Shown piece after piece: positions 10,601 to 21,169 of a stretch of 39,903 bases of DNA. The notes under the pieces were generated by a model. It saw only the letters and a program-made list of their open reading frames with translations. It was not told the origin of the DNA and made no database searches. The translations under genes and the position numbers were made by a program. Each line of letters opens with the position of its first letter. Positions within the stretch are counted from its first letter, which is position 1. The DNA comes from Plasmodium relictum (taxonomy: Eukaryota; Apicomplexa; Aconoidasida; Haemosporida; Plasmodiidae), in assembly GCF_900005765.1 (NCBI RefSeq), contig NW_021628521.1, forward strand, positions 1 to 39,903, given 5' to 3'.

Positions 10601-11510
10601 GGAAATTATACATATGCTTATTTAAAAAATTATAAAATTAAAATAAAGGAATTACATAAAAACGTGGAAATTTTTTAAAGTTAATATAAAATAATTTTTT
10701 TTTTTTATGCCTTTGTTTGTATAGGAATTTGACCTATCTAATATTAATATTAATAGTAGATGTATCATTTAAAATATTACAGAAAATAATTTAATTTTGA
10801 ACATTTTAATCTTATGAACATAAAAAAGTGATAATTAATCAAAAAAAAGAAATTTATTCTTCTTTAATTTTAAAGTATAATATATATATGTGGACAATTC
10901 TTGTAAAATATAGAAATAAAAATAGAATAATAAAGGAGAATTATATTTTGAACCATATTTCTTATGATTTCCATTAGTTTTACACATATGCAGAAATTGG
11001 AACTTTTTTTTTTAAATTTTTTGAAAAAAAATAAAATAAAAAGAAGAAAAAAAGAAAAAAAATGAAATAAAAAAATAGTGAACAGAAATATTCATATAGT
11101 AACTCCTCTTTACAAAAAATAAAAAATGCATTAGGAAAATAAAATTCCATAAATATCTTAATCATTTGTATTAAGAAAATTGTAAAAATTAAATTAATGA
11201 ATTTTTATCTTTATGGAAGCATTTTAATGTATCTTTTGAACCCTATTATATAGACAAGCGATATATCAAAATTTTCATCTAAAGAAAATTAAATGGAATT
11301 TTTTTTAAAATAATTATATTACCATAAAATTTTATAATTTATTATTTTTACATATAGCTGCATAGGTCTAATTATTATTTTAATTATTATTTCCTCTAAA
11401 AATTAGAAATATAATTAATGCTAAAAATTATGTTATATTATTGTATTTTTTTTGAAAAGAGTTTTATAATAGATTTTTAACAAAAAATATATTTTAATTT
11501 TAAAAAATAT
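7690..11510. other. Gene-free AT-rich intergenic stretch
   Basis: No open frame of credible composition, no splice-linked exons and no LTR end motifs were found on either strand. It holds long A and T runs and TA-rich stretches only. The 61-codon minus frame at 10980-11165 is Phe-rich low-complexity sequence produced by A-runs and is not credible as a gene. Confidence 0.6.
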
Positions 11511-11518
11511 AAATAAAT

Positions 11519-12237
11519 ATGGTATATAGTAATAATTCATCTACTGTTTCATTAAGAAAATTCTTAATTGCCATTATTAGTACAAATATAAAAAAATTCT
11601 ACAGGTATTCATCAAGTAATAATAATAAAGCTTTTGAAAGAAAAAAGCAAATCAAATGTAGAATGTTCGTGCTTCTTATTTTATATTTTTTCTCATTATC
11701 TATCATATTTAAGGTAATAATTCATACCTTAACATGTGTTTTTTCTTTTATTTTTATGTAATTTGTATAAAATTATTTAATTTAAAAAAAAAAAAGTCAA
11801 AAGTATTTAATGCATAAATTTCTTCTTAGGATATTCCCACACAATATACAGTAATTTGGAGACTATGTTCTAATAAAAATCATATAAGGAAATTAGCAGA
11901 GGACAAAAAAGAAAAGTGTTGTGGTCAAACAGAAAACAAAAATGTTCATTCCTCATGTTTTTCATGTTTTCAAAAGAAACTTGATAATATAAATAAAATG
12001 AGAAAATGGTCGAAGGTAAAAAAGAGGGCATTGAAGTGGATAAAGGATAGTTATGAAAAAGAATGGACAGAAGAGGAAAGGTTTAGATACATTTTGCAAT
12101 GGAATAGAAATGAAAAAGCAATGTTAGACCTAATCAAAAACTTAAATATTAAAAAACAGAATAAGATAAAAAAGGACTTAGCTGACATGAGGTGTAAGTG
12201 GGAGGAAAGGCTTGAACATAAAACGAATAAGAATTAG
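11519..12237 (+). CDS. PEXEL-containing exported protein, unknown function (two exons)
   Basis: Exon 1 is 11519-11713 (65 codons), intron 11714-11829 (116 bp, GTAATA...TTCTTAG), exon 2 11830-12237; the junction is phase 0 and gives a 200-residue protein. Exon 1 carries a recessed hydrophobic segment at residues 49-64 (MFVLLILYFFSLSIIF). Exon 2 has RKLAE at residues 85-89, fitting the PEXEL pattern RxLxE at the usual distance, so export into the host erythrocyte is likely. A CC pair and a CFSC motif (residues about 99-115) are followed by a charged helical C-terminus (about 122-200) with four Trp, including ALKWIKDSYEKEW and MRCKWEERL. It may be a short relative of PHIST or tryptophan-rich families, but I cannot assign it. 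The start codon chosen is the first ATG in the frame, preceded by AAATAAAT. Neighbours are gene-free. Confidence 0.85.
11714..11829 (+). other. Intron of the PEXEL gene
   Basis: Donor AAG|GTAATA and acceptor TTCTTAG|GAT join two open frames in phase 0. The intron contains a poly-A run and in-frame stops, and separates the hydrophobic segment from the PEXEL, the usual Plasmodium arrangement. Confidence 0.85.
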
Positions 12238-12239
12238 AA

Positions 12240-14300
12240 TTACAACTTAAACAAATGAGGAATACAAAAATGAAGAGCATAATAATTATATGTACATTTA
12301 GCATGAGAACTTTTAAGATGTTGGATTTTATTAATTTATATTATTTAATGTCTAAATTTTTTTATTATAATTTTTTATAATATAATATATTATTAATAAA
12401 TTTTTAATAGTGAAATTTTTTTTTCATGTTTTTTATTTTATTTTTTTTTTTTTTACTGTAATTGTTATATTTAAAAATCATACCAATAATTGACATACAT
12501 AAACACGAAAATTTCACACTTTTATTTTGATCTCTATTTCAGTAATATATTTTTTCTTTTTATTTTGAAATAATTTACTTGAAATTTCTGATTTTTTTAT
12601 TTTTAACATAAATACTTGAATAATATAACTCTTCTAGTTTTAGAAAATAATTTCTATTATTTATTTTGAATATTCATTTAATTTTACCATTTATTTTAAA
12701 TTTTTTCAGCATTTTACCAATTCATTCATTCTAGGTACTATCATTATTTTTAAAAAAATCAAAAACATAAAAAGGACAAATATTCATCCTTATTTTGTTT
12801 ACCAAGAAAAAAAAAAATATCATAACTTTATTAAAATTATATATTCCTTTTTATTTTATAAACATAATTTAAAAAAAAATAAAAAAGCTAATTTTATATT
12901 TTATGGGGTGTGAATAAATTGAAATTGTATTTTTACAATAAAAAATATAACTAATACTATGAACTGAATTGGAGTTTTATACATTTCATAAAATTTTAAA
13001 TATTTAAATAAATATAAAATAATATATATAAACATAACACTTTTATTTTCCTCTTTTTATAGATAAATATTTCATTTAAACAAATTTAAAGAAATTCAAT
13101 AAAATTTAGAAAAATGACGTAATAAATTGAAAAAAATAAGATAAAACTATCACATATATATATAGTAAAATGAAGTTGAAATATGCACAATCGATAATCG
13201 GGCTAAGTAAAGAATTAAAATCTAAATATTTAAAAAATAAAGTAGAATATTATACTAATATATGTGTAACTGTGTAATAATATAACTTTTTCTCTTTTCC
13301 CTATCCTAAATCTTCTTTTTATTAGATGTTATGTAAATTTTAAAATAGAGCATAAAATTTGATTATATTAAGACTATATATTTAAAATTATTTTATAAAA
13401 TTAAGTATTTCTTATCCATATAAAAGATAATAAAATAAGATAATATTTTTATAAATAAATTTTTTAAAAGTAAATATTATGTAAATTTAATAGCATTTAT
13501 ATTTTTAGAATATCTTTCCTAATATTTAAGCACATTATAATAATTAAAAAAAAAAAGACATTCTTTATAATTTTTTTGTAGCTACATTTTTTATATTTTT
13601 CTTTTCTATGTAAATAAATTACTTTTTCCCTTTTTAATTTCTAAAGCTTAATATATAATATTCAATATTTAAATGAAAAACTTTTAGTTACTTATCTAAC
13701 TTTAATAATCTATGACACTCTTACAAAAACTTTAAAGTATAATTTAAATAAATTTTTTTTACTATGATTTAGTTTCACGCTCATCCTATTTTTATATATT
13801 TTTATATAAAATTTCATAATTTTTGTTATTATTGCGTATTTTACCTTTTTTATTAATTTGGAATAGCTAGTTTTAGCTAATGGCACTTACTACCTATCAA
13901 ATCACAATTCATAAAATTAATAATTATTTTTCATTAAGAAGTAATATATTACATCTGATAAATGTTATAACTAAATATATTTTGCAATATTATCTTAAAT
14001 ACTATAAGGAATTATAGGGAAAATGTTTGTTAAAGTGCAAAAACTTTAAAAACATTCTTCATAAAAATAAATATATCCACTATTTTTATTAATATTAGTC
14101 CTTTTTTGCTATTAATTTAGGGACTCTACTACTCTTATAATTTGAGGTAAAATTAATCCAAAAAAATTTATACTCCTTCCATTTTAACTTTTTTAATTAA
14201 AATTTAATAAAAATTAAATGAAAATGTTTTTTTAAACTCTTCATTTTTTACTAACATATAGTTTAATTTCCATTCACATTATCCCAAACATTTCTTACAA
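12240..14300. other. Intergenic AT-rich stretch without genes
   Basis: Only homopolymer-rich sequence is visible; no exon pairs or LTR ends. Sequence downstream of the exported-protein stop (12240-12330) is its presumed 3' untranslated region. Confidence 0.6.
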
Positions 14301-14400
14301 GTAGAATCAATGTCAGGGAAGAACTTATTAATCCAGAAAAGGTAATATTGAAGGATGAATGAGTATTTATTATATGTAAAGAAACATTGGGTTGATTGAC
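14300..14400 (+). other. Coding-like patch of unknown origin
   Basis: A short stretch of higher GC than its surroundings reads INVREELINPEKVILKDE then stop on the plus strand. No start, splice partner or family match could be seen. It lies directly before an LTR and may be a remnant of a host gene or element. Low confidence. Confidence 0.25.
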
Positions 14401-14407
14401 TAACGGG

Positions 14408-15042
14408 TGGTTAATAAAAAATGCTGTTAACATTTTACAATATATAAAGTTAAATTACTAGTTAGGAAAGCACAAGTCATCCATACAATGATTATAGTTT
14501 ATATATATAGCTATACTTTTTTTTTATGTTTATTTTATTCTTTATATATTTTGTAATTGAAAAAGAAAAAAAAAGATTTAATAATTTTTTTTTTTTTTAG
14601 TTGTTTGAGAGAATAGAAGAGAAAATTAATTTTTAATTGAAATAAAAAAATTAATGTATAAAAATTAACTATAAGAAAACTTTTTATTTCCTTTAATAAT
14701 TAAAGAGTATAATGTTTTTGTTATATTCAAATTGTATGTTTTGAAATAAAAGTGAATAAATTAAGATTTAATTTTGTTATTTATTATAAATTATTTTTGC
14801 AAGTTTTTGAATTAAAAAAATATATTTATTCTTTGTAAAGAAGTATACATTTGTCAAAGTAAATTAACATTTCTTAAGCAATACAAAATTGCTCAGTACA
14901 AATTAAATTTTATATAGGATACATACTTCTATATATATTTTATGAATATGTACACTAAAAATCAATATATTTAGTTATACATTCTCTTTATTAATTTGTT
15001 TAATACTCTATAAAAGTCATTGAAAAGGTAATTCATAAATTA
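14408..15042 (-). mobile_element. LTR, minus orientation, moderately diverged
   Basis: Starts TGGTTAATAAAAAATGCTGTTAACA, has the CACAAGTCATCCATACAATG box (diverged), A/T-tract centre near 14560-14600 and the block TCTTTATTAATTTGTTTAATACTCTA, ending near ATTCATAAATTAG. No target duplication seen. Confidence 0.85.
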
Positions 15043-15388
15043 GTAAGAAAAAAAAGAATGCAGTATTTTTAAAATGAATTCCCATAATAGTAATATACAA
15101 TTTATGCTGATCTTCATTTTTATACATTCTACATTTATTTACATTTATATTTCCATTACTTGTGGTTTTAACATTATTACATATTTATTTTTACTTTGTA
15201 TATTTATAATTGACTCTGATAATTGTAAGATGTGTTTAATTTAATTATAATCCCTTTATAAGCTCATCAAATTTTCTTCAGATTTTCACTTATTCTTATT
15301 TTGACTCCTCTTTTCCCTATTACATCTCTATATTCTTATTCTTTTTGTCTTTTCATTTCTATTCAAATAGCTTCTTTTATTATACCGT
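15043..15388 (-). other. Remnant between two inverted LTRs
   Basis: On the minus strand the stretch around 15240-15380 is Lys/Arg/Glu-rich with stops (NRNEKTKR..., ENLMS), comparable in composition to the gag-protease linker of relic 1. It may be residual internal element sequence; no domain motif remains. Confidence 0.3.
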
Positions 15389-16562
15389 TGACTTATTAAT
15401 TGCATGCTTAATTCTTCTTGTAGAGTATTAAACAAACAAATTAATAAATAGCATATATAACTAAGTATGCTGATTTTTAGAGTATATACATATTCTTATA
15501 TTATATAGAGAAACATTTATCATATTGATTTATTAATTGCCTACTTAATGACTTCGCTAGAGTATTAAACAAACAAATTAATAAAAGGCATGTATAAATG
15601 AATATATGTTTTCAAATGTATATATAATAATTTTTTTTTTTTTGATGCATAATATTTACTTTGAATTAAATTTTACTGCATCTGTTAATAAATATGTTAA
15701 ACTGTTACAAAGGAGTTTTTATTTACAATGAATAAGTATATTCTTTTAATTAAAAGCACACATATAAAATTTATAACAAATAACAAAAATAAAGTTTTAA
15801 TTCATTCAATGTTATTTCAAAATATACACATTGAATATAACATTAACACTATACAGTTTTATTTAGTTAGTTTTTATGTAAGTAAAAATTAATTCTCTTT
15901 TTAATTTGAACAAGATGTCAACCGACAAAAAAAAAAAATTAATTTATTTTTTTTTTTTTTAATTATAAAGATGTATGAAATAAAAATAAACAAAACAAAA
16001 AAAAAAAACTTTATGTATATATATTTTTTTTTTTAACTAGCTTCAGTGCATGGTTATCTTGTATATACACGGCTAGTAAACTAACTTAGTGTACTATAAA
16101 AGGTTAATAACATCTTTTATTAACCACATATATAAAATTTAATTTGGATTAATTTCATACTGCTCAATGGGTATACATTTAATTTGACAAATTTATACTT
16201 ATTTACAAAGAATAAGAAAATTCCGAATATAACACAAATATTATACTTTTTTATCTATCAAAAGAAATAAAAAGTTTTCTTAAAGTCACTTTTTATACAT
16301 TAATTTTTATATAAATAAAAATTAATTCTCTCTTCAATTCAAAATGCAACCAGAAAAAAAAATAAAAAAAAATTTTTTTTTTTAATTACAAAATATACAA
16401 ATAACAAAATAAACACAAAAAAAAAAAAAAAATACAGCTATATATATGTATTTATATTTTTTTTTTTTTCTACTAGCATCATAGCATGGTTGACTTCTAT
16501 TATCCTAACTAATGAACTAACTTTATATATTCTAAAAGGTTAATAACATCTTTTATTAACGA
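15389..16562 (+). mobile_element. LTR split by a younger LTR
   Basis: The left part (15389-15525) begins TGACTTATTAATTGCATGC and the right part (16127-16562) resumes with the LTR interior AAAATTTAATTTGGATTAAT and ends ACATCTTTTATTAACGA. The two parts join seamlessly when 15526-16126 and one CATAT copy are removed, so this LTR is older than the one inside it. Confidence 0.88.
15526..16126 (+). mobile_element. Nested LTR with perfect CATAT target duplication
   Basis: Begins TGATTTATTAATTGCC at 15526, ends ACATCTTTTATTAACCA at 16126 (601 bp). CATAT occurs at 15521-15525 and again at 16127-16131. It retains canonical hairpins at both ends, the GCTTCAGTGCATGG box and the A/T-tract centre. Confidence 0.95.
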
Positions 16563-16564
16563 CT

Positions 16565-18285
16565 TACATAGTATAAAAAGAAATTTCCTTATATAATATC
16601 TTTTATAGCACACTATATTATTTGGTACTTTAATTATATGTGTTTTCTTATTTAAACTAAAACCTAGTTGGCATAATAGAAACACATATTCAAATAGATT
16701 ATAATTTTTATTGTATTCACAAGAATTATATACTAAAGTGAATTTTTCCTAATAATATTTTAAAAAAAATGCTTTATTTGTATTATTCATACATATATAG
16801 TTCTCTTTTTATTATCTTAGGTTTATAATCGTTTTAATAATTTTTCTAAGTTATATAATTCATAAGTTTACTATAAATATGAGCGAATCCATAATTTATA
16901 ATTGAAAAACATATATATGCTTATCTATTTATGTGTTAAATTAGTTTTGGTCTTGATTATTAACTTTATATATTTTTATTTTACTTTGAGCTTATCATAT
17001 TTCAATGATTATAATAAAAAAAAAAAAAAAAAAAAAAAATATATTTTTTTTTTTATTATAATCATTGAATATTGTTTTGATTCAATATTCTCCTTAAGGT
17101 AATATTATTAAGATAAGTTTTCTGTAAATAAAATAAAAAGTATTTTTTAATAAAAATATTTTTTAAAGATAGAGGAAAAAAAAATTAAAGATAAAATATG
17201 TATCAACTTAAATATTAAATATATTATTTCTACATTAAATATTATTTTTTTTTGTATGCTTTTAAATAATTTATATAAAAAAACAAAATTCTCCTTTTGT
17301 TTGTATTCATTAAAATAAAATTATAAAAAAAAAAAATAATCTTAGACAAACTCAGTAAAGAATTAAATAATATTTTACAAATCATATGTCTCTAATATTT
17401 TTTATTTTTTCTAATATTTTTTTATTTCACCAGATATATTTTTATGCTATTTTCTTAAAGTTTTTTATAAATAATTAATAAAAAAAGATTCATAAAATAA
17501 ATTTCATGCATTAAAAGTACGTTTAGGATAAATTCATTAACTTAAAAAAATAATAATAACAATTTTTTCTATTATTTTATATATATATATATATTTGTAT
17601 CACACATATTTAAATGTACACTTTAATAATTGAACCCTGTTTAATAAAGTTAAAAAGAGATACTTTATTTTTAAAACATGTGAACACATATTACTAAAAA
17701 TGTATATATAATATATATATATATAATACTATTCATTTTTATTTTCTACAACACGAATATGGGTTTATCGCAAATAATTATATAAAGTTATTCTTTTCTT
17801 TTTATAATATCTATACAAATTGTGACTATTTATATATAAATTTATTATAAGAATTTGATTACATTATAACACAATAAAAACATGTGAATTAATGTCAAAA
17901 AAACAATTTTATTAATCTATATTCTAAATATAATACATATTCCTATAAATATGCTAAAAGAGTTATCTTTTTTTTTTAAATTCTTTTAAATAATATTTTC
18001 ACTAATAGAATATTTTTTCTAATAATTATTTCTACAAATTTGTTTTGATGACATTTTTTTTTCTTTATAAAAATATATTAAAACTTCTTTTTTATATTTT
18101 ATCAATAATATATCATCAAATATAATATAAATATGTTCTTAAAAATATGGTATATGTAAATTTTACTTCTAAACTCAGTATTTTTAAAAATATTTTTATA
18201 TAAAAATAGCATATTTATGCACCTTTAAAAAAATGTTTATATGGAAGCTATTTTTATTTCCATTTCTATATACATATATATACAA
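16565..18285. other. Intergenic AT-rich stretch without genes
   Basis: No gene found. The 66-codon plus frame at 16902-17102 is a shadow of a poly-A/poly-T hairpin. 17.1-18.28 kb is the downstream flank of the minus-strand six-exon gene and includes (TA)n runs near 17580 and 17710. Confidence 0.6.
17001..17069. repeat. Perfect inverted repeat with A/T arms
   Basis: TTCAATGATTATAAT followed by a 24-A run is mirrored by an 11-T run followed by ATTATAATCATTGAA, giving about 26 bp of perfect pairing around a short spacer. It is not part of a recognisable LTR. Confidence 0.9.
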
Positions 18286-18287
18286 TT

Positions 18288-19926
18288 TTAAGAAATCTCT
18301 TTTATATTATGTAATTCCATAAAATTTTTAATATAAAATAGTGAGAACAAAATATTACAATCTTCAACTTTTTTTTTCCCATTGGGATATTTCACATTAT
18401 ATTCATCATCCCAAAATATAAGCTCAACCGTATTAAAACTAGATACAATTGTCTCTAATTCACTTTTCCCCCCTAATATAATTTCATTAACTTCTAATAT
18501 ACTTGTTTGCAAAGTTTTAAGAGAAAAAAAAGATTCGATACCTAATTTAATTTCTTTAAATATATCTTTTTGTATTTCTATATTTGAAGATAAATTTAAT
18601 TGAGATGTGTCCTCAAGTATTTGTTCTGTTTGAAGTATAACCTTATTATTGAGGAAGAATTCCATTTCTTTTAATCTACAAAATATATTTTTAATCTCTT
18701 TTACCTGTTTGCTTATGGTTGATAATCCTATGAATTTCCTCATATTATTATATATAAATTGTAACATTTCAGATGCATTGGAGTCATTTATTATGTCCTG
18801 TAAACACTTATTACCAAAAATTTCCCCACTAACACTTAAATTGTAAAATGTAAAAGCATAATTCTTATAATCTGAAATTCGTTTTTCCTCCTTTAAAAAA
18901 AAATTATGAACTATTTTTGTAGTATTTTTATAGTTATATTTACCCATAATACCTTCTATATATTTCTTGGGTTTCTCATTTTCTTCATTTATTTTATAAA
19001 AAATGTAATCTATTAATGCAATATTATCTGCTTTTGACAATTTCATCATTTTAAAAAGGTATAAACATTTATCTGAGTATTTACCTAGAACCTTACGTAT
19101 TCTGTTATTAATAATAAATAAAGAGTTTTTAACATTTTCTATTTTAGAGTTATTATTTAATAAAAATCCATTTCTAACTGATTCAATAAGGCTCCTTATG
19201 AATTCATTCATATGATTAAACAGTTTTTGAAACAAATTTAAACCTTCATCTGAATAAATTAAATTATTATTAAGAATGTCTGTGTATGTGAAATTGTTTG
19301 TAATTCTTGATAAAATTCTAGTTATGCCCGCAACAATATCAAGTTGTTCTAATAACTTTTTCCAAAGTACTGAAGATTTCTTTATACTAGTAACTATTTC
19401 CAATTTTTTATTAAGTATGACATTTGCATTACTTTTAAATAATAAAATATTATAGTAAGTATCTAATAATGATTTATTTGAATTTTTAAGGATATTGTTA
19501 CAAAGATTTTCTATTTCCTGTAAAATATCCAATCCATTGTTTTTCAATTCTTCATCTATAAGTAAAATTAATGATTGTGCACCTTCATTATATTCTTTTA
19601 AAATGCTATTATAATTACTTTTTAAAGAATCTAATATTATGGGTAAATTTATAAATATATCATATGAAACATAGTCTAACTCCAATTTAAAAATATCCTC
19701 AGCAATTATTTTTGCAAAAGATTTAAGATTGTTCTCTTCATAATCACATGCTCCTTGTTTGTAGAAGGTATAATTTGAAAATTTCATATTTTGACTGCTA
19801 TCGCTTTCTTCATTACAATCTTTTTTAGAAAATTTCTCTTTCTCTGGTATTTTTCCAACAAGTGTTTGATCTTTTCTTTTCAATATATTACTTACACTTT
19901 GCATGTCATCATCATATTTTTCTGAA
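18288..19926 (-). CDS. Exon 6, large helical domain
   Basis: Acceptor TATATAG precedes TTCAGAAAAATATGATGATG; the first base completes a codon from exon 5. The segment opens with an acidic stretch (SEKYDDDMQSV), then KRKDQTLVGKIPEKEKFSKK. It continues from about KSFAKIIAEDIFKLELDYVS as an Asn/Lys/Leu-rich, predominantly helical region with scattered Cys and no repeats, transmembrane span or known motif. It ends at TAA (18288-18290). Plus-strand frames at 18382-18603 and 18649-18846 are shadows. Confidence 0.9.
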
Positions 19927-21115
19927 CTATATATAAAAATTAAATAAAAGTATAAATAAATATAAATTAATTAATTTATTTTATTTATGAATATTCTTAA
20001 AAAAAAAAGTAGATACATATTTATATATGAATCAAAAGAATCTTTTAAAATGTCATACTTTTCTATTGGATTAAGGCTATGATATTGAAGATCATAGGAT
20101 ATTACATTTTGTTTGACTTGTATGCACATAGGAGATTCCAAATTTTCTTCTTCAACGGTAGCATTATTTAAATCACAACTAAAAGAAAAACAATACATTT
20201 ATTTAAAATATTTATTCTAAAATATTTTACTAGTTAAAATATTAAAAAAAAATATACTTATTTTGGGATAAATCAAGGAAAAAGTTATCCAAAAAATTTT
20301 CTGTTTTTACATATTCTTTTTCATGAATTTCTCTATTTTCTTTTTGATAATTAATATTTTTTTTAATTATTTTACTATTTAGTCTCATTTCATTTGATTG
20401 GCCACTATGGCAATCTATCTCGTAACTAAAAATATAAAAAGTCATAAGCATATGTAAAATATTTAATTAAAATAAAAAGTATTGAAAAACTAAAATAAAA
20501 TTAAAAACTTTTATATTCATACTTAAAACATTTTGAAGTACTGCAACTAGAAAAATTTTCATTACTCTCACAAGCTATATTTTCTACATTTTTTTTTTGA
20601 AATCTATCTGATTTTTTACCTGCTCTTCTATATTTTTTTTCTTGTTCCTCTCAGTAAAAGTATTTACATTTTCTTTTTCTTCATTATTACTAACCTCTAA
20701 AACGGGTCTAAAAATTAATTATATTACATATGTAAAATGTAACTTTACAAAAAAAAGCTTAATGTATAGCATTACAAAAAAAAATAAAAAAATACAATTC
20801 TAAAAGTGAATTATTGAGAAAATCCTGCGATCTATCAAAAAAATATTTTGAATTAAAAGAAGGAATTTTAAATTCAGATTCTACAATATGCACTTCATTT
20901 TCTACATTTTTGTCCAATTTCATAGATTGTTCATAATTTCTAGTTTCCGGAGTATCATGCCTAAAAGTAGAAAAAGTTATATATATATATATACATAATA
21001 TGTGAAACAAAAATATTTATACGTATAAATATCTAAAGATTATATACGTTTTTATTTGCAGACTAAAGAGTCCATCTTCCATAGGATTTTCTGAGATGCA
21101 AATATTAGATATCAT
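18288..21115 (-). CDS. Six-exon gene of unknown function, reading frame broken as given
   Basis: Exons (minus, 5' to 3'): 1 ending 21048; 2 20960-20796; 3 20707-20523; 4 20425-20258; 5 20178-20017; 6 19926-18288. The five introns (87, 88, 97, 79 and 90 bp) have GTATNT/GTATGA-like donors and TTTAG-like acceptors, and all lie in the same codon phase (2+1). Exons 2-5 encode short charged segments of about 54, 61, 55 and 53 codons; exon 6 encodes about 545 helical residues with no membrane span. The last residues are HNIKEIS. Exon 1 encodes a hydrophobic Phe-rich run then MISNICISENPMEDGLFSLQ, like a signal sequence, but no upstream ATG is in frame, and exon 3 is one base short. An intact product would be about 810 residues, probably secreted. 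No PEXEL seen. I do not recognise the family; a multicopy avian-parasite family such as fam-f is one possibility, untested. Confidence 0.75.
20017..20178 (-). CDS. Exon 5 (53 codons plus split codons)
   Basis: Acceptor TTCTTTTAG and donor AAATAT|GTATCT bound a 162-nt open segment. It starts CDLNNATVEEENLESPMCIQ and ends DILKDSFDSYIN. Phase 2+1 at both ends makes it symmetric, so it can be skipped or duplicated without shifting the frame. Confidence 0.85.
20258..20425 (-). CDS. Exon 4 (55 codons plus split codons)
   Basis: Acceptor ATATTTTTAG, donor AAAATAA|GTATAT, 168 nt. It starts YEIDCHSGQSNEMRLN and ends VKTENFLDNFFLDLSQN. Symmetric 2+1 phase. Its C-terminal pattern NFLDNFFLDL resembles DFLNNSLLEL of exon 2. 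Confidence 0.85.
20523..20707 (-). CDS. Exon 3, one base short of its frame
   Basis: Acceptor AATTTTTAG, donor TTTTAA|GTATGA, 185 nt; 186 would keep the 2+1 phase found in every other exon. The upper frame PVLEVSNNEEKENVNTFTER runs into TAG after FKKKM, while NVENIACESNENFSSCSTSK continues one frame over. The slip must lie between the two stops, most simply in the 10-T run at 20589-20598 or the 8-T run at 20633-20640 (plus-strand letters). Confidence 0.75.
20796..20960 (-). CDS. Exon 2 (54 codons plus split codons)
   Basis: Acceptor TTCTACTTTTAG, donor AGAATT|GTATTT, 165 nt. It starts HDTPETRNYEQSMKLDKNVE and ends DRSQDFLNNSLLEL. It joins exon 1 through a codon split AC|G. Confidence 0.85.
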
Positions 21116-21168
21116 AAAAAAATGTAAAAAAAAAAAAACAAATAACAAATACCATTTACGTTAAGCAT
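21048..21168 (-). CDS. Exon 1, signal-peptide-like but not in frame from its ATG
   Basis: Donor AAAAC|GTATAT at 21047-21046. The upstream ATG codons at 21168 and 21155 both open into Phe-rich hydrophobic frames typical of secretory signals, but neither stays in frame past the T-runs (13 and 7 bases; plus-strand A-runs 21126-21138 and 21116-21122). The only in-frame ATG is at 21115, after the hydrophobic run. A one-base length error or mutation in either run would connect them. Confidence 0.6.
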
Positions 21169-21169
21169 G

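Noticed and set aside
10980-11165. Phe-rich minus-strand frame
   Set aside because: Product of poly-A runs read in antisense, with no splice partner or plausible composition.
16902-17102. 66-codon plus frame with a Lys run
   Set aside because: Created by the poly-A/poly-T inverted repeat, not a gene.
17628-17640. Telomere-like AACCCTG words here and near 27250 and 33390
   Set aside because: Single isolated words, not tandem arrays of the Plasmodium telomere repeat.
18382-18846. Plus-strand frames opposite exon 6
   Set aside because: Shadows of the long, well-composed minus-strand exon.
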